In this document: positions 1-8,617 of the stretch, one piece after another
Numbering within the stretch: the first letter of the stretch is position 1
Layout: each line of letters begins with the position of its first letter
NCBI GenBank assembly: GCA_003222395.1
Contig: QHWB01000052.1
Coordinates: 62,001 to 126,000, forward strand
DNA: 64,000 bases
Reading direction: 5' to 3'
DNA from: Acidobacteriota bacterium
Lineage (GTDB): Bacteria; Acidobacteriota; Vicinamibacteria; Vicinamibacterales; CAVVIG01
The notes under the pieces: generated by a model
Told to the model about the DNA's origin: nothing
The model's database searches: none
The model's input: the letters and a program-made list of their open reading frames with translations, nothing else
Made by a program: the position numbers and the translations under genes

Positions 1-258
1 GCTGATGCCGTCGACGCCGACGAAATACGAGATGCCGAACGCCGGAATCCACGCGTGCCGCTCGACGAACTGGAAGTCGGCGGTCGCCGCATTGAAGCGG
101 CTCCACAGAAGCAGCGTTTCGGCGAAGACCAGCGCCGACACGATGAGCGCCACGTTCCGAATCGTCGCCGCATGCGCGTCGTCTTCCTTGATCGCGAAGA
201 GGAGAACGGCGCCAACGATCGGCAGGACGATCAGCGACGTAAGAATCGGGAACGTCAT
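1..258 (-). CDS. nuoM: NADH-quinone oxidoreductase subunit M, N-terminal part (runs off the left edge)
   Basis: Only the first 86 codons are present. Translating the minus strand from the ATG at 258 gives a hydrophobic start (MTFPILTSLIVLPIVGAVLL), a second membrane stretch, and then YFVGVDGIS at the window edge, matching the start of the proton-pumping antiporter-like NuoM subunit (the VDGIS motif is typical). It lies 28 bp after the nuoL stop in the order expected for complex I operons. The rest, and any nuoN, lie outside the window. Confidence 0.9.
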   Translation of the reverse strand, partial: MTFPILTSLIVLPIVGAVLLFAIKEDDAHAATIRNVALIVSALVFAETLLLWSRFNAATADFQFVERHAWIPAFGISYFVGVDGIS

Positions 259-286
259 CAGCGCCTGCTCGACACAACCTCTGTTT

Positions 287-2221
287 TCATCGCCACAAGT
301 AATACCCCAGCACCAACACCACGCCGAGCAGCAGCGACGCCGCGTACGCGCGCACCGACCCCGTCTGCACGCGCCGGAGCACCTCGCTGGCGCCGCCAAC
401 CGTTTCGCCGACGCCGTTCACCGCGCCGTCGATGAGGCGGACGTCGATGGTCTTCCACAACCCGTCTTCGGACACGATGCGGATCGGCTGCACGACGGTC
501 GCGTCGTAGATCTCGTCGACGTAGTACTTGTTCTGCAGCACGAGGCGCAGCCCGGCAAACCGCGCGGCCATCACTGCCGCGGCGCGGCAGTTCTTCAGGA
601 AGTAGTACGTGGCGATACCGATTCCCGCGAACGCGACGACGATCGAGACGATCATCAGCGTCATCCCCGTGCCGCCGTCCGCCGCCGCTTTAGCGGTCTG
701 CGGCGCGAAGCTCGGTTCGAGGAAATGTTCGAACCGCCCGCCGAGCCCGACGTAACCGGCCAGGACCGATCCGGCGGCGAGCACGATGAGCACGAGCGCC
801 ATCGCCGGCGGCGCGTCATGAAGATGCGAATGCGCATGCGCCTGGGCCGCAGGTTCCTCCTCTTCCGGATGAGCGGGCTGCGGCGCGGCCGCGGGCTTTC
901 CGTGAAAGGCGAGGTACACAACTCGAAACATATAGATCGCCGTCAGGAGCGACGTCAGCAGACCGACACCCCACAGCAACGTGTGGCCGCTCTCGAACGT
1001 CTTCGCCAGGATCTCGTCCTTGCTGAAGAAGCCGGCGAAGCCGGGGACGCCGGAGATTGCGATTGCGCCGATGAGGAACGTCCAGTACGTGACGGGCAGA
1101 TCGCGCTTCAGCCCGCCCATCCTTCGCAGATCCTGTTCTCCGGCCAGCGCGTGAATCACGGCGCCGGATCCGAGGAAGAGCAGCGCCTTGAAGAACGCGT
1201 GCGTGTAGAGATGGAAGATGCCGGCGGCATATGCGCCGACGCCCATCGCGAGGAACATGTACCCGAGCTGCGACACGGTGGAATACGCCAGGACGCGCTT
1301 GATGTCGTTCTGCACCAGGCCGATGGTGCCGGCGAAAAACGCCGTCGCGACGCCGATGACGGCGACGAATTTCAGCGTCAGCGGCGCGTGGCCGAACAGC
1401 ACCGCGTTGCGGCCGATCATGTAAACGCCGGCCGTCACCATCGTCGCCGCGTGGATCAGCGCCGAGACGGGCGTCGGCCCTTCCATCGCGTCGGGCAGCC
1501 AGACGTACAACGGAATCTGCGCCGACTTTCCCGTTGCCCCCACGAACAGCAGCAGCGTGATGACCGAGACGGTGCCGAACGTCGTCTCCGTACCGAGATT
1601 CGCGAGCGACCGCGCGACCTGCTGGAAATCGAGCGTGCCGAAGCGGACGAACGTCAGCAGCACGCCGAGCACGAACCCGAAATCGCCGATGCGATTGACG
1701 ATGAACGCTTTCTTGCCGGCGTCGGACGCCGACTTCTTCTGGTACCAGAAACCGATGAGCAGGTACGAGCAGAGGCCAACCCCTTCCCAGCCGACGAACA
1801 GGACGAGGAAGTTCGCGCCGAGCACGAGCACGAGCATGAAGGTGGCGAACAGGTTCAAGTAGGAGAAGTAGCGCGCGTACTCCGCGTCGCGTTCTTCGTG
1901 CATGTATGCCGTCGAATACACGTGAATCAGCGATCCGATGCCGGTGACGATGAGGATCATCACGGCCGACAGCGGATCGAGGCGCAGCGTGAACGGAACG
2001 GCGAGATCTCCCGAGGTGATCCATTCGTAAACCGTCTGCGCCATGACTCGCGATTCGGGATCGAACGACAGCAGCCGGAACACAGCTGCGACCGAAACGA
2101 CGAACGACAGGATCATCGCGCCGCACGCCACCGCGCCGGCGACCCGCTTCGTCAGCCGCCGGCCGAAGCTGGCGTTGACCAGGAAGCCGATGAACGGGAG
2201 GAGCGGGATGAGGAGCAACAT
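287..2221 (-). CDS. nuoL: NADH-quinone oxidoreductase subunit L
   Basis: A 644-residue polytopic membrane protein, normal length for NuoL, the distal antiporter-like proton-pumping subunit of complex I with the long lateral helix. The conserved block LFVGWEGVGLCSYLLIGFW lies around residues 140-160, LPDAMEGPTPVSALIHAATM around 240-260, and a His-rich loop (HAHSHLHD) precedes the C-terminal helices. The start ATG at 2221 begins MLLLIPLLPFIGF, the usual NuoL start. It is separated from nuoK by a 224-bp repeat-bearing gap, so the membrane-arm genes may not be uniformly co-transcribed with the upstream ones. Confidence 0.97.
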   Translation of the reverse strand: MLLLIPLLPFIGFLVNASFGRRLTKRVAGAVACGAMILSFVVSVAAVFRLLSFDPESRVMAQTVYEWITSGDLAVPFTLRLDPLSAVMILIVTGIGSLIHVYSTAYMHEERDAEYARYFSYLNLFATFMLVLVLGANFLVLFVGWEGVGLCSYLLIGFWYQKKSASDAGKKAFIVNRIGDFGFVLGVLLTFVRFGTLDFQQVARSLANLGTETTFGTVSVITLLLFVGATGKSAQIPLYVWLPDAMEGPTPVSALIHAATMVTAGVYMIGRNAVLFGHAPLTLKFVAVIGVATAFFAGTIGLVQNDIKRVLAYSTVSQLGYMFLAMGVGAYAAGIFHLYTHAFFKALLFLGSGAVIHALAGEQDLRRMGGLKRDLPVTYWTFLIGAIAISGVPGFAGFFSKDEILAKTFESGHTLLWGVGLLTSLLTAIYMFRVVYLAFHGKPAAAPQPAHPEEEEPAAQAHAHSHLHDAPPAMALVLIVLAAGSVLAGYVGLGGRFEHFLEPSFAPQTAKAAADGGTGMTLMIVSIVVAFAGIGIATYYFLKNCRAAAVMAARFAGLRLVLQNKYYVDEIYDATVVQPIRIVSEDGLWKTIDVRLIDGAVNGVGETVGGASEVLRRVQTGSVRAYAASLLLGVVLVLGYYLWR

Positions 2222-2445
2222 CGGTCAGGATGTCGCGATGTCGACACAGAGATGATCGAGAGCACAGAGATCAATCAACCACAGAGACACAGAGACCCAG
2301 AGCCGGGAAAAGGGAGCGCGCGCAGAACGTGAACGCCGATCGGGCCGGCGCGGCGCTTCGCGCCGCCGCCGACCCGAGGCGCTCGGTGCCTTTGTGTCTC
2401 CGTGGTTCGTTAGTTCTGCGCGCGTCACGACTGCGGCGTACCTCC
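2222..2445. repeat. Palindromic intergenic element between nuoK and nuoL
   Basis: This gap inside the operon holds a degenerate inverted repeat. One arm at 2277-2302 (AACCACAGAGACACAGAG and on) is complementary, with a few mismatches, to 2382-2407 (ending GTGTCTCCGTGGTT). A second short inverted pair (GCGCGCAGAAC) lies nearby. Inside the loop a perfect small hairpin GCGGCG-CTTCG-CGCCGC occupies 2350-2366. No gene is visible. In RNA it could form a large structure affecting expression of nuoL and nuoM, which is inference. Confidence 0.7.
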
Positions 2446-2754
2446 TCACCACTTGAGCGCCGTGAACGAATCGGGGTTGAGCGACTCGCGGTGACGGAAC
2501 AGGGTGATGACAATGGCCAGGCCGACGGCCGCTTCCGCCGCGGCGACGGTCATGACGAAGAAGACGATGATCTGACCGTCGGCCGATCCCAGCGCGCGGC
2601 CGAACGCGACGAACGTCAGGTTCACCGCGTTCAGCATGATCTCGATCGACAGCAGGATCGTGATCAGGTTGCGTCGCACGAAGACGCCGGCCGCGCCGAT
2701 CGCGAACAGCACCGCCGACAGCGCGAGATAATCGCCGAGCGACGGCGCCGGCAC
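2446..2754 (-). CDS. nuoK: NADH-quinone oxidoreductase subunit K
   Basis: A 102-residue protein with three membrane helices, the normal size for NuoK, which carries conserved membrane glutamates of the proton path. Visible family features are [20 protein letters not shown] (about residues 27-46, with the key Glu in SIEIMLN) and the third-helix block [17 protein letters not shown]. The start is a GTG at 2754 overlapping the nuoJ stop in a TAGTG junction, indicating translational coupling. Confidence 0.97.
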   Translation of the reverse strand: MPAPSLGDYLALSAVLFAIGAAGVFVRRNLITILLSIEIMLNAVNLTFVAFGRALGSADGQIIVFFVMTVAAAEAAVGLAIVITLFRHRESLNPDSFTALKW

Positions 2755-3263
2755 TAGCGGGCTCCTTCGCGGCGCGCGAGCACGACCGCGCCGACCATCG
2801 CGACGATGATCAGAATCGACGTCACTTCGAAGGCAAACGCGTACTCGGTGAAGAGCAAGCGTCCGATGGCGCCGACGTTGGACACGGCGCCGCCCGCGAA
2901 TCGTCCCGACTCGGCGCCCTTCTCGAGAGCCCAGATCAGCTCGACGACGAGCCCCAGCGCCAGCACGGCGCCAAGGCGCATCGGACCCGGCCGCATCAAC
3001 GGATGAACCTGTTCGTCGTAGGGCGTCTCCTCATGCGGCGCGTTCAGCAGCATGACGACGAACAGGAACAGCACCATGATGGCGCCGGCATACACGATGA
3101 TCTGGATGACGGCGACGAACGGCGCGTCGAGCAGCACGTACAGTCCCGACAGCGCGCCGAACGACGCGATGAGCAGCAGCACGCTGTAGACCGGGTTGCG
3201 CTGTGCAATGACCAGCAGCGAGGCGCCCACCGCAATCGCCGCGAAGAGATAGAACGGCGTCAT
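2754..3263 (-). CDS. nuoJ: NADH-quinone oxidoreductase subunit J
   Basis: A 169-residue membrane subunit of complex I. The N-terminal block [20 protein letters not shown] and the motif [20 protein letters not shown] are the NuoJ signature. It starts with ATG six bases after the nuoH stop and overlaps nuoK by one base. In most operons nuoI (the 2x[4Fe-4S] subunit) lies between nuoH and nuoJ; here nothing fits in the 6-bp gap. Confidence 0.97.
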   Translation of the reverse strand: MTPFYLFAAIAVGASLLVIAQRNPVYSVLLLIASFGALSGLYVLLDAPFVAVIQIIVYAGAIMVLFLFVVMLLNAPHEETPYDEQVHPLMRPGPMRLGAVLALGLVVELIWALEKGAESGRFAGGAVSNVGAIGRLLFTEYAFAFEVTSILIIVAMVGAVVLARREGAR

Positions 3264-3269
3264 CGGCGT

Positions 3270-4298
3270 TTACGATCCGAAATACAGCACGCCCGCCGCC
3301 GTCACCAGCAGGTTGACCACCGCAAGCGGCAGCAGGATCTTCCACCCGAAGCGCATCAACTGGTCGTAGCGGTACCGCGGCAGCGTCCACCGCATCCAGA
3401 CGTAGAAGAACAGAATCGCCGCCACCTTCAGCAGGAACCAGATCCAGCCGATCGACTCCGACAGAAACGGTCCGTGCCAGCCGCCGAGGAAGAGATCGGT
3501 GGCCACTGCCGAAACGGTGACCATGTTCACGTACTCCGCGAGGAAGAACATCGCGAAGCTCATGCTGCTGTATTCGGTGTGGTAGCCGGCGACGAGCTCC
3601 TGCTCCGCCTCCGGAAAATCGAACGGCGCGCGGTTGGTTTCCGCGATGCCCGCCGTCATGTAGATCAGGAATCCGATCGGCTGCACGACGACGAACCAGT
3701 GCGGGATGAACCCGAGCCACGTCCCCGCCTGCCGGTTGACGATGTCCGTGAGCGAGAGCGAGTTGCCCACGAGCAGCACGCCCGCGAGCGCGAGGCCGTA
3801 CGAGAGCTCGTAGCTGATCATCTGCGCCGACGACCGCAGGCCGCCGAGCAGCGAATACTTGCTGTTGGAGCTCCAGCCGGCGAGCACGATTCCGTACACG
3901 CTCATCGACGCGATCGCGAACACGACGAGGATCGCGACGTTCACGTCTGCGACCTGCAGCCGCAGCCCTCCCGGAATCAGCCCGAGCAGCGTCGTATCGC
4001 CCCCGAAGGGGACGACGGCGAAGGCGGCGAAGGCGCACGTGGCGGAAATAATCGGCGCCAGCGCGAAAAGGAACGCGTCGGCCGCGCTCGGCCGCAGCTC
4101 CTCTTTGAACATCAGCTTGATGATGTCGGCGAGCGGCTGCAGCAGCCCCTTGGGTCCGACCAGATACGGGCCGATACGCTGCTGCAGCAGGGCCGCGACC
4201 TTGCGCTCGACGTACACCATCCCGGCCGCCGACGAGAGCAGCATGACGAAGACGAAGAGCGTCAGCCCGATCTGCGCGATGAAGAGAGGGGTTGGCAT
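3270..4298 (-). CDS. nuoH: NADH-quinone oxidoreductase subunit H
   Basis: A 342-residue polytopic subunit that forms the quinone-access channel together with NuoB and NuoD. Family blocks include ERKVAALLQQRIGPYLVGPK near residue 31, AGWSSNSKYSLLGGLRSSAQ near 140 and AETNRAPFDFPEAEQELVAG near 218, all highly conserved. The ATG at 4298 sits one base after the nuoF stop. The usual neighbour nuoG is missing between nuoF and nuoH. Confidence 0.98.
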   Translation of the reverse strand: MPTPLFIAQIGLTLFVFVMLLSSAAGMVYVERKVAALLQQRIGPYLVGPKGLLQPLADIIKLMFKEELRPSAADAFLFALAPIISATCAFAAFAVVPFGGDTTLLGLIPGGLRLQVADVNVAILVVFAIASMSVYGIVLAGWSSNSKYSLLGGLRSSAQMISYELSYGLALAGVLLVGNSLSLTDIVNRQAGTWLGFIPHWFVVVQPIGFLIYMTAGIAETNRAPFDFPEAEQELVAGYHTEYSSMSFAMFFLAEYVNMVTVSAVATDLFLGGWHGPFLSESIGWIWFLLKVAAILFFYVWMRWTLPRYRYDQLMRFGWKILLPLAVVNLLVTAAGVLYFGS

Positions 4299-4299
4299 T

Positions 4300-5592
4300 T
4301 CAGTGAGCTCCGACTGGCTGCCGCGCCCGCCAGTCGGCGGACAGCGTGCACCGGCCTTCCTTGATGTGCGCCTCGTACTCGTGACGGAAGTGCTTCAGCG
4401 TCGTCACGACCGGCGTCACCGCGGCGTCGCCGAAGGCGCAGAGCGTCTTGCCGGCGATGTTCGCCGAGATGTTCGACAGCAGATCGAGATCGCGCATCTG
4501 TCCTTCGCCGCGCTCGATCTTGCGCAGGATCTTGTGGAGCCAGTCGGTGCCCTCGCGGCAGGGGGTGCACTTCCCGCACGACTCGTGACGGTAGAAGTGC
4601 AACAGGTTCTCCGCGAGCCACACCATGCACGTCGTGTCGTCGAGAACGATGATCGCGGCCGAGCCGAGGAGCGAGCCGGCTTTCTGAACGGCGTCGAAGC
4701 TCGCCTGCGTGTCCAGCTGATCGGGCAGCAGGATCGGCACTGACGATCCGCCCGGGATGACGGCCTTGAGCGTGCGCCCGTCGCGCACGCCGCCCGCGTG
4801 CCCCTCGATCAACTCGCGCAGCGTGATGTTCATCGACGCTTCGAACACGCCGGGACGCCTGACGTGGCCGCTCACGCAGTACAGCTTCGGGCCGCCGTTC
4901 TTTTCCGGACCGAGGCCGACGTACCACTCCGGTCCCCTGGAAACGATCAGCGGCACGTTGCACAGCGTCTCGACATTGTTCACCGCGGTCGGCTTGCCAT
5001 AGAGACCGACGATGGCGGGAAACGGCGGCTTGTTGCGCGGCTGCGCGCGTTTGCCCTCGAGCGACTCGAGCAGCGCGGTTTCCTCTCCGGCCTCGTACGC
5101 GCCGGCGCCGCGGTGAACGTACACATCACAGTCGAAGCCGGAGCCGAGGATGTTCTTGCCGAGCAGCCCTTTGGCGTACGCCTCGTCGATCGCCCGCTCG
5201 AGGATCCGCTGCACGTGGAAGAACTCGCCTCTTATATAAATGTAGGCGACCCTCGCTCCGATGGCGTAACAGCCGACGGCGCATCCCTCGATCAGGAGAT
5301 GCGGATTCCGCTCCATCAGCAGATGGTCCTTGAACGTGCCCGGCTCGCTCTCGTCCGCGTTGCAGGCGATGTAGCGTGGCTCGATCTTCTTGTCGACGAA
5401 CTGCCACTTCATCCCGGTCGGGAAGCCGGCGCCGCCGCGCCCGCGAAGGCCCGAAGCCTTCACCATCTCGATGATCTGGTCCGGCTTGAGCGTCAGCGCT
5501 TTCTTCAACGCCTCGTACCCGTTGTGCTGGAGGTAGAAATCGAGCGTGAAGGAGTTCGGCTCGCGGACGTGCTTCGTGAGGATTGGATCCAT
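4300..5592 (-). CDS. nuoF: NADH-quinone oxidoreductase subunit F (NADH- and FMN-binding)
   Basis: A 430-residue hydrophilic subunit that oxidises NADH with FMN and passes electrons to a [4Fe-4S] cluster. The sequence shows the NADH/FMN-binding glycine-rich segment GLRGRGGAGFPTGMKW (about 69-84), CNADESEPGTFKD, GAYEAGEETALLESLEG, and the cluster motif ESCGKCTPCREGT followed by a downstream Cys in GKTLCAFGD. Start ATG at 5592. It is followed directly by nuoH, so the usual partner NuoG must be encoded elsewhere or be absent. Confidence 0.98.
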   Translation of the reverse strand: MDPILTKHVREPNSFTLDFYLQHNGYEALKKALTLKPDQIIEMVKASGLRGRGGAGFPTGMKWQFVDKKIEPRYIACNADESEPGTFKDHLLMERNPHLLIEGCAVGCYAIGARVAYIYIRGEFFHVQRILERAIDEAYAKGLLGKNILGSGFDCDVYVHRGAGAYEAGEETALLESLEGKRAQPRNKPPFPAIVGLYGKPTAVNNVETLCNVPLIVSRGPEWYVGLGPEKNGGPKLYCVSGHVRRPGVFEASMNITLRELIEGHAGGVRDGRTLKAVIPGGSSVPILLPDQLDTQASFDAVQKAGSLLGSAAIIVLDDTTCMVWLAENLLHFYRHESCGKCTPCREGTDWLHKILRKIERGEGQMRDLDLLSNISANIAGKTLCAFGDAAVTPVVTTLKHFRHEYEAHIKEGRCTLSADWRARQPVGAH

Positions 5593-5612
5593 GTCAGCGG
5601 CACCCCTTCGCG

Positions 5613-5661
5613 CGGCTCGCCCATTCTTCGTGTGTTTCGTGCTGTCGTGCGTTTCGTGACG
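5613..5661. repeat. Iterated TTCGTG-type repeat in the nuoE-nuoF gap
   Basis: The 69-bp gap between nuoE and nuoF contains an imperfect iteration of the unit TTTCGTG, including TTCGTGTGTTTCGTGCTG. It resembles the TTCTTCGTG-rich repeats at 52.8 and 53.1 kb. No coding function is apparent. Confidence 0.5.
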
Positions 5662-6267
5662 TCATCGCCTTCGTTCCACGACGTGCTGACATCCGCTCAG
5701 CACCACTTCTCCGCGGGCGCGCAGGTCGTCGACGAGGCGGGCGGCGTCGACCGGCTTCACACATTCATGCCACGCGTCGTTGACCATCACGATCGGCGCG
5801 CGATCGCATGCGCCGAGGCACTCGACCTCCATCAGCGTGAACGTGCCGGTCGGATCGGTCTCGCCGGGTTTGATTCCGAGCTTCGTCGACAGCGCTTCGG
5901 TGACGCGCTCGGCGCCGTTCACCGCGCACGACAGCGTTCGGCACACGTTCAGCACGAACTTGCCGACGGGCTTCGTGTAGAACATCGAGTAGTACGACAC
6001 GACGTCCTCGACGTCGGCGCGGGTGATACCGAGCAGCTCCGCCACGTGACGGATGCCGTTCGCGGTAATGTAGCCGTGCTGATGCTGCACCAGATACAAC
6101 GCCGGCAGCACGGCCGAGCGGCGGCGGTCGGGCGGATAGCGCTTCACGATCTCGTCGAACCGCGCGCGGTTCTCCGCCGTGTAGGCGAACGGCGGCCCCT
6201 CATCCTCGCGCCGGCGGGCCGACCTGTGGAAGGTGGCGTCGTACGCCATCTTCGGATGAAAGCTCAC
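5662..6267 (-). CDS. nuoE: NADH-quinone oxidoreductase subunit E ([2Fe-2S])
   Basis: A 201-residue thioredoxin-fold subunit that forms the NADH module with NuoF. Its four [2Fe-2S] ligands are visible: C109 and C114 in VCRTLSC, C150 and C154 in ECLGAC. The N-terminal helical part carries SAVLPALYLVQHQHGYI, typical of NuoE. The likely start is GTG at 6267, overlapping the nuoD stop in a GTGA junction; an internal ATG at 6249 is the alternative. There is an N-terminal extension of roughly 25 residues compared with short homologues. Confidence 0.96.
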   Translation of the reverse strand: MSFHPKMAYDATFHRSARRREDEGPPFAYTAENRARFDEIVKRYPPDRRRSAVLPALYLVQHQHGYITANGIRHVAELLGITRADVEDVVSYYSMFYTKPVGKFVLNVCRTLSCAVNGAERVTEALSTKLGIKPGETDPTGTFTLMEVECLGACDRAPIVMVNDAWHECVKPVDAARLVDDLRARGEVVLSGCQHVVERRR

Positions 6268-7451
6268 CGGTCCACGTCTCCCATCACGACGTCAATCGAT
6301 CCGATCACGGCGACCACGTCCGCGATCAGCCCGCCGACGATCATCTTCTCGAGCGCCTGGCAGGCGAGGAGCGACGGCGGCCGCGACTTCACGCGCCACG
6401 GGCGGTTCGTGCCGTCCGACACGACGTAGAAGCCCTGCTCGCCGCGCGGTCCTTCGACCGGCACGTAGGCTTCGCCGGGCGGCACGGTGAATCCCTGCGA
6501 ATAGATCAGGAAGTGCTGAATGAGCGCTTCCATTTCGGTGTAGACGCGATCCTTGGGCGGCGGCGTGATGCGCGGGTCGTCGATCGCATACGCGCCGGTC
6601 GGCGTGATGCGCTCGAGCGCCTGACGGCAGATCTTCAAGCTCTCGCGCATCTCGGCGACCCTGACCAGGTACCGCGCGTAGGCGTCGCCTTCGGTCCGTA
6701 CCGGCACGGCGAAGTCGTAGGTCTCGTAGCCGAGGTACGGAAACACCTTCCGCACGTCGTAATCGACGCCGGCCGCGCGCGCAATTGGCCCGAGCAGGCT
6801 GTACCCGATCGCATCGTCGCGCGAGACCCGTCCGACGTTCCGCGTCCGCTCGACGTAGATCTCGTTCTTCGTCAGCAGATCCTCGTACTCGTCGAGCTTC
6901 ACCGGCATGCGATCGAGGAACGCGCGCACGGTCTCGTGAAACTGCCGGGGCAGATCCTCGCGCAGGCCGCCGACGCGGATGTAGCTGGGAAAGAGCCGGA
7001 AGCCGGCGAGCAACTCGTTGATGTTGAGCAGCAGCTCGCGCTCGCGAAAGCAGTAGAGCATCACCGACACGGCGCCGACTTCCATGCCGTGCGTGCCGAG
7101 CCACACCAGGTGGCTGTTGATCCGCTGCAGCTCCGCGATCAGGATCCGGATGTCGCGCACGCGCTGCGGCAGCTCGATGCCGAGAAGCGCCTCCACCGAC
7201 AGGCAGAACGCGATCGAGTTGGATTGCGCGCTCAGATAATCCATGCGCTCGACGAGCGGGATCACCTGCTGCCACTTCTTCTGCTCCGCGGTCTTCTCGA
7301 TCCCCGTGTGCAGGTAGCCGATCGTCGGCGCGGCCGACAGCACCGTCTCGCCGTCGAGCTCCAGCACGAGGCGCAGCACGCCGTGCGTGCTGGGGTGCTG
7401 CGGCCCCATGTTGACGGTCATCGTTTCGGTGCGAATCGCCGGCGTCGTCAT
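6264..7451 (-). CDS. nuoD: NADH-quinone oxidoreductase subunit D
   Basis: A 395-residue, 49-kDa-type subunit that forms the quinone-reduction site with NuoB and descends from NiFe-hydrogenase large subunits. Motifs are MGPQHPSTHGVLR at residues 15-27, IGYLHTGIEK, RINSHLVWLGTHGMEVGA and the C-terminal GSIDVVMGDVDR. NuoC and NuoD are separate genes here, and a gmhA gene is inserted between them. The ATG at 7451 follows a 51-bp gap after gmhA. Confidence 0.98.
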   Translation of the reverse strand: MTTPAIRTETMTVNMGPQHPSTHGVLRLVLELDGETVLSAAPTIGYLHTGIEKTAEQKKWQQVIPLVERMDYLSAQSNSIAFCLSVEALLGIELPQRVRDIRILIAELQRINSHLVWLGTHGMEVGAVSVMLYCFRERELLLNINELLAGFRLFPSYIRVGGLREDLPRQFHETVRAFLDRMPVKLDEYEDLLTKNEIYVERTRNVGRVSRDDAIGYSLLGPIARAAGVDYDVRKVFPYLGYETYDFAVPVRTEGDAYARYLVRVAEMRESLKICRQALERITPTGAYAIDDPRITPPPKDRVYTEMEALIQHFLIYSQGFTVPPGEAYVPVEGPRGEQGFYVVSDGTNRPWRVKSRPPSLLACQALEKMIVGGLIADVVAVIGSIDVVMGDVDR

Positions 7452-7502
7452 GTTTCTAAGCGCTCCACCGCGGCGGACGTCGGCGGCACGGAGTGGAGAG
7501 TT

Positions 7503-8072
7503 TCATCCCGCAAAACTCTTCTCGACCAGATCACAAATCACATGCAGCAAGGTGCGGTGAACCTCCTGGACGCGCGCGGTCGAGTCACTCGGCACGTTGA
7601 TGTGAATGTCGGCGGCACGGCCCGCGGCGCCGCCGTCGCGGCCGGTGAGCGCGATCGTCCGCACCCCGCGCGGGCGCGCCGCCTCGAAGGCGGCGAGCAC
7701 GTTCGGCGAGGCGCCGCTCGTCGTAATCCCCATCGACACGTCGCCGGCGCGTCCGAGCGCCTCGACCTGGCGAGCGAACACCTGCTCGTACCCGTAGTCG
7801 TTCGCGACGCTCGTCAGCACGCTCGCATCCGTCGTCAACGCGATCGCCGCGAAGCCGGCGCGCTGGCGCTCGAAGCGGCCGACCAGTTCCGACGCGAGAT
7901 GCTGCGCGTCCGACGCGCTCCCGCCGTTCCCGAACACGAGCAGCTTTCCGCCGCCCTTCATCGCGTCCACGATTGCGGCCGCCGCGTCGATCACCGGCTT
8001 CACGTCGGCGTCCATCATGCGTTGATGCAGCGCGATGGTCTCGGCAATTGTGCGGCGAACGATCTCGGTCAA
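7503..8072 (-). CDS. gmhA: Phosphoheptose isomerase (SIS domain), embedded in the nuo operon
   Basis: A 189-residue single SIS-domain protein. GmhA converts sedoheptulose 7-phosphate to D-glycero-D-manno-heptose 7-phosphate, the first step of ADP-heptose/LPS core synthesis. It has NGGSA (49-53), SDAQHLASELVGRF, TTDASVLTSVANDYGYE and a C-terminal VQEVHRTLLH. The catalytic/zinc residues H58, E62, Q169 and H177 keep the spacing of E. coli GmhA. The reading frame is open further upstream, but the best start is TTG at 8072, which overlaps the nuoC TGA as TTGA and gives the normal family length. DiaA-like proteins are a less likely alternative because all catalytic residues are kept. Confidence 0.88.
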   Translation of the reverse strand: MTEIVRRTIAETIALHQRMMDADVKPVIDAAAAIVDAMKGGGKLLVFGNGGSASDAQHLASELVGRFERQRAGFAAIALTTDASVLTSVANDYGYEQVFARQVEALGRAGDVSMGITTSGASPNVLAAFEAARPRGVRTIALTGRDGGAAGRAADIHINVPSDSTARVQEVHRTLLHVICDLVEKSFAG

Positions 8073-8617
8073 GGCTGCCGGGTCAACCGATCCTTCAGCA
8101 CGTTCGCGCGGAATTCCTCGGCGCTCACCTGCAAGGGCTCGCCAACCTGCGCTTCCTTGCGAATCTGCACGGGATAGTCCTTGCGCAGCGGGTACCCTTC
8201 CCAGTCTTCCGGCATGAGCAGCCGGCGCGGATCGGGATGGCCGTCGAACGCGATGCCGAACAGGTCCCACACCTCGCGCTCGAGCCAGTTGGCGCCGGGC
8301 CAGATGCCGGTCACCGTCGCGACGTGCGCGTCGTTGCCGTACAGCCGCACCTTCAGCCGCAGGCGGCGCCGATGCCCGATCGACACGAGGAGATACACGA
8401 GCTCGAAGCGCGGCTCGCGCGGCCAGAAGTCGGCGGCGGTGACTTCAGCGAGAACGTCGAAGGCGAGCTCGGGCCGATCGCGGAGCGCGCGCGCCACCAG
8501 CGGCACCTCGTTCCGGTCGATGAAAGCGGTCGCATGGAGGTCGACGCTGGGCGCGGATTCGAACTGGACGCCGGGGATCGCTGCTGCCAGCGAGGCGAAG
8601 AGCGCGTCGTGAGGCAT
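8069..8617 (-). CDS. nuoC: NADH-quinone oxidoreductase subunit C
   Basis: A 182-residue, 30-kDa-type hydrophilic subunit of the connecting module. The C-terminal signature runs from ANWLEREVWDLFGIAFDGHP to LRKDYP. The ATG at 8617 shares a base with the nuoB stop (TAATG). Its stop codon overlaps the TTG start of gmhA, so translation of the isomerase is probably coupled to that of NuoC. Confidence 0.97.
   Translation of the reverse strand: MPHDALFASLAAAIPGVQFESAPSVDLHATAFIDRNEVPLVARALRDRPELAFDVLAEVTAADFWPREPRFELVYLLVSIGHRRRLRLKVRLYGNDAHVATVTGIWPGANWLEREVWDLFGIAFDGHPDPRRLLMPEDWEGYPLRKDYPVQIRKEAQVGEPLQVSAEEFRANVLKDRLTRQP

Noticed and set aside
714-738. tRNA-like TTCGA pattern
   Set aside because: It lies inside nuoL coding sequence and no cloverleaf can be formed around it.
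5-2332. 775-codon open frame on the plus strand opposite nuoL
   Set aside because: It is a GC-driven open frame, Arg/Asp/His-rich and without motifs, opposite a well-supported nuoL.
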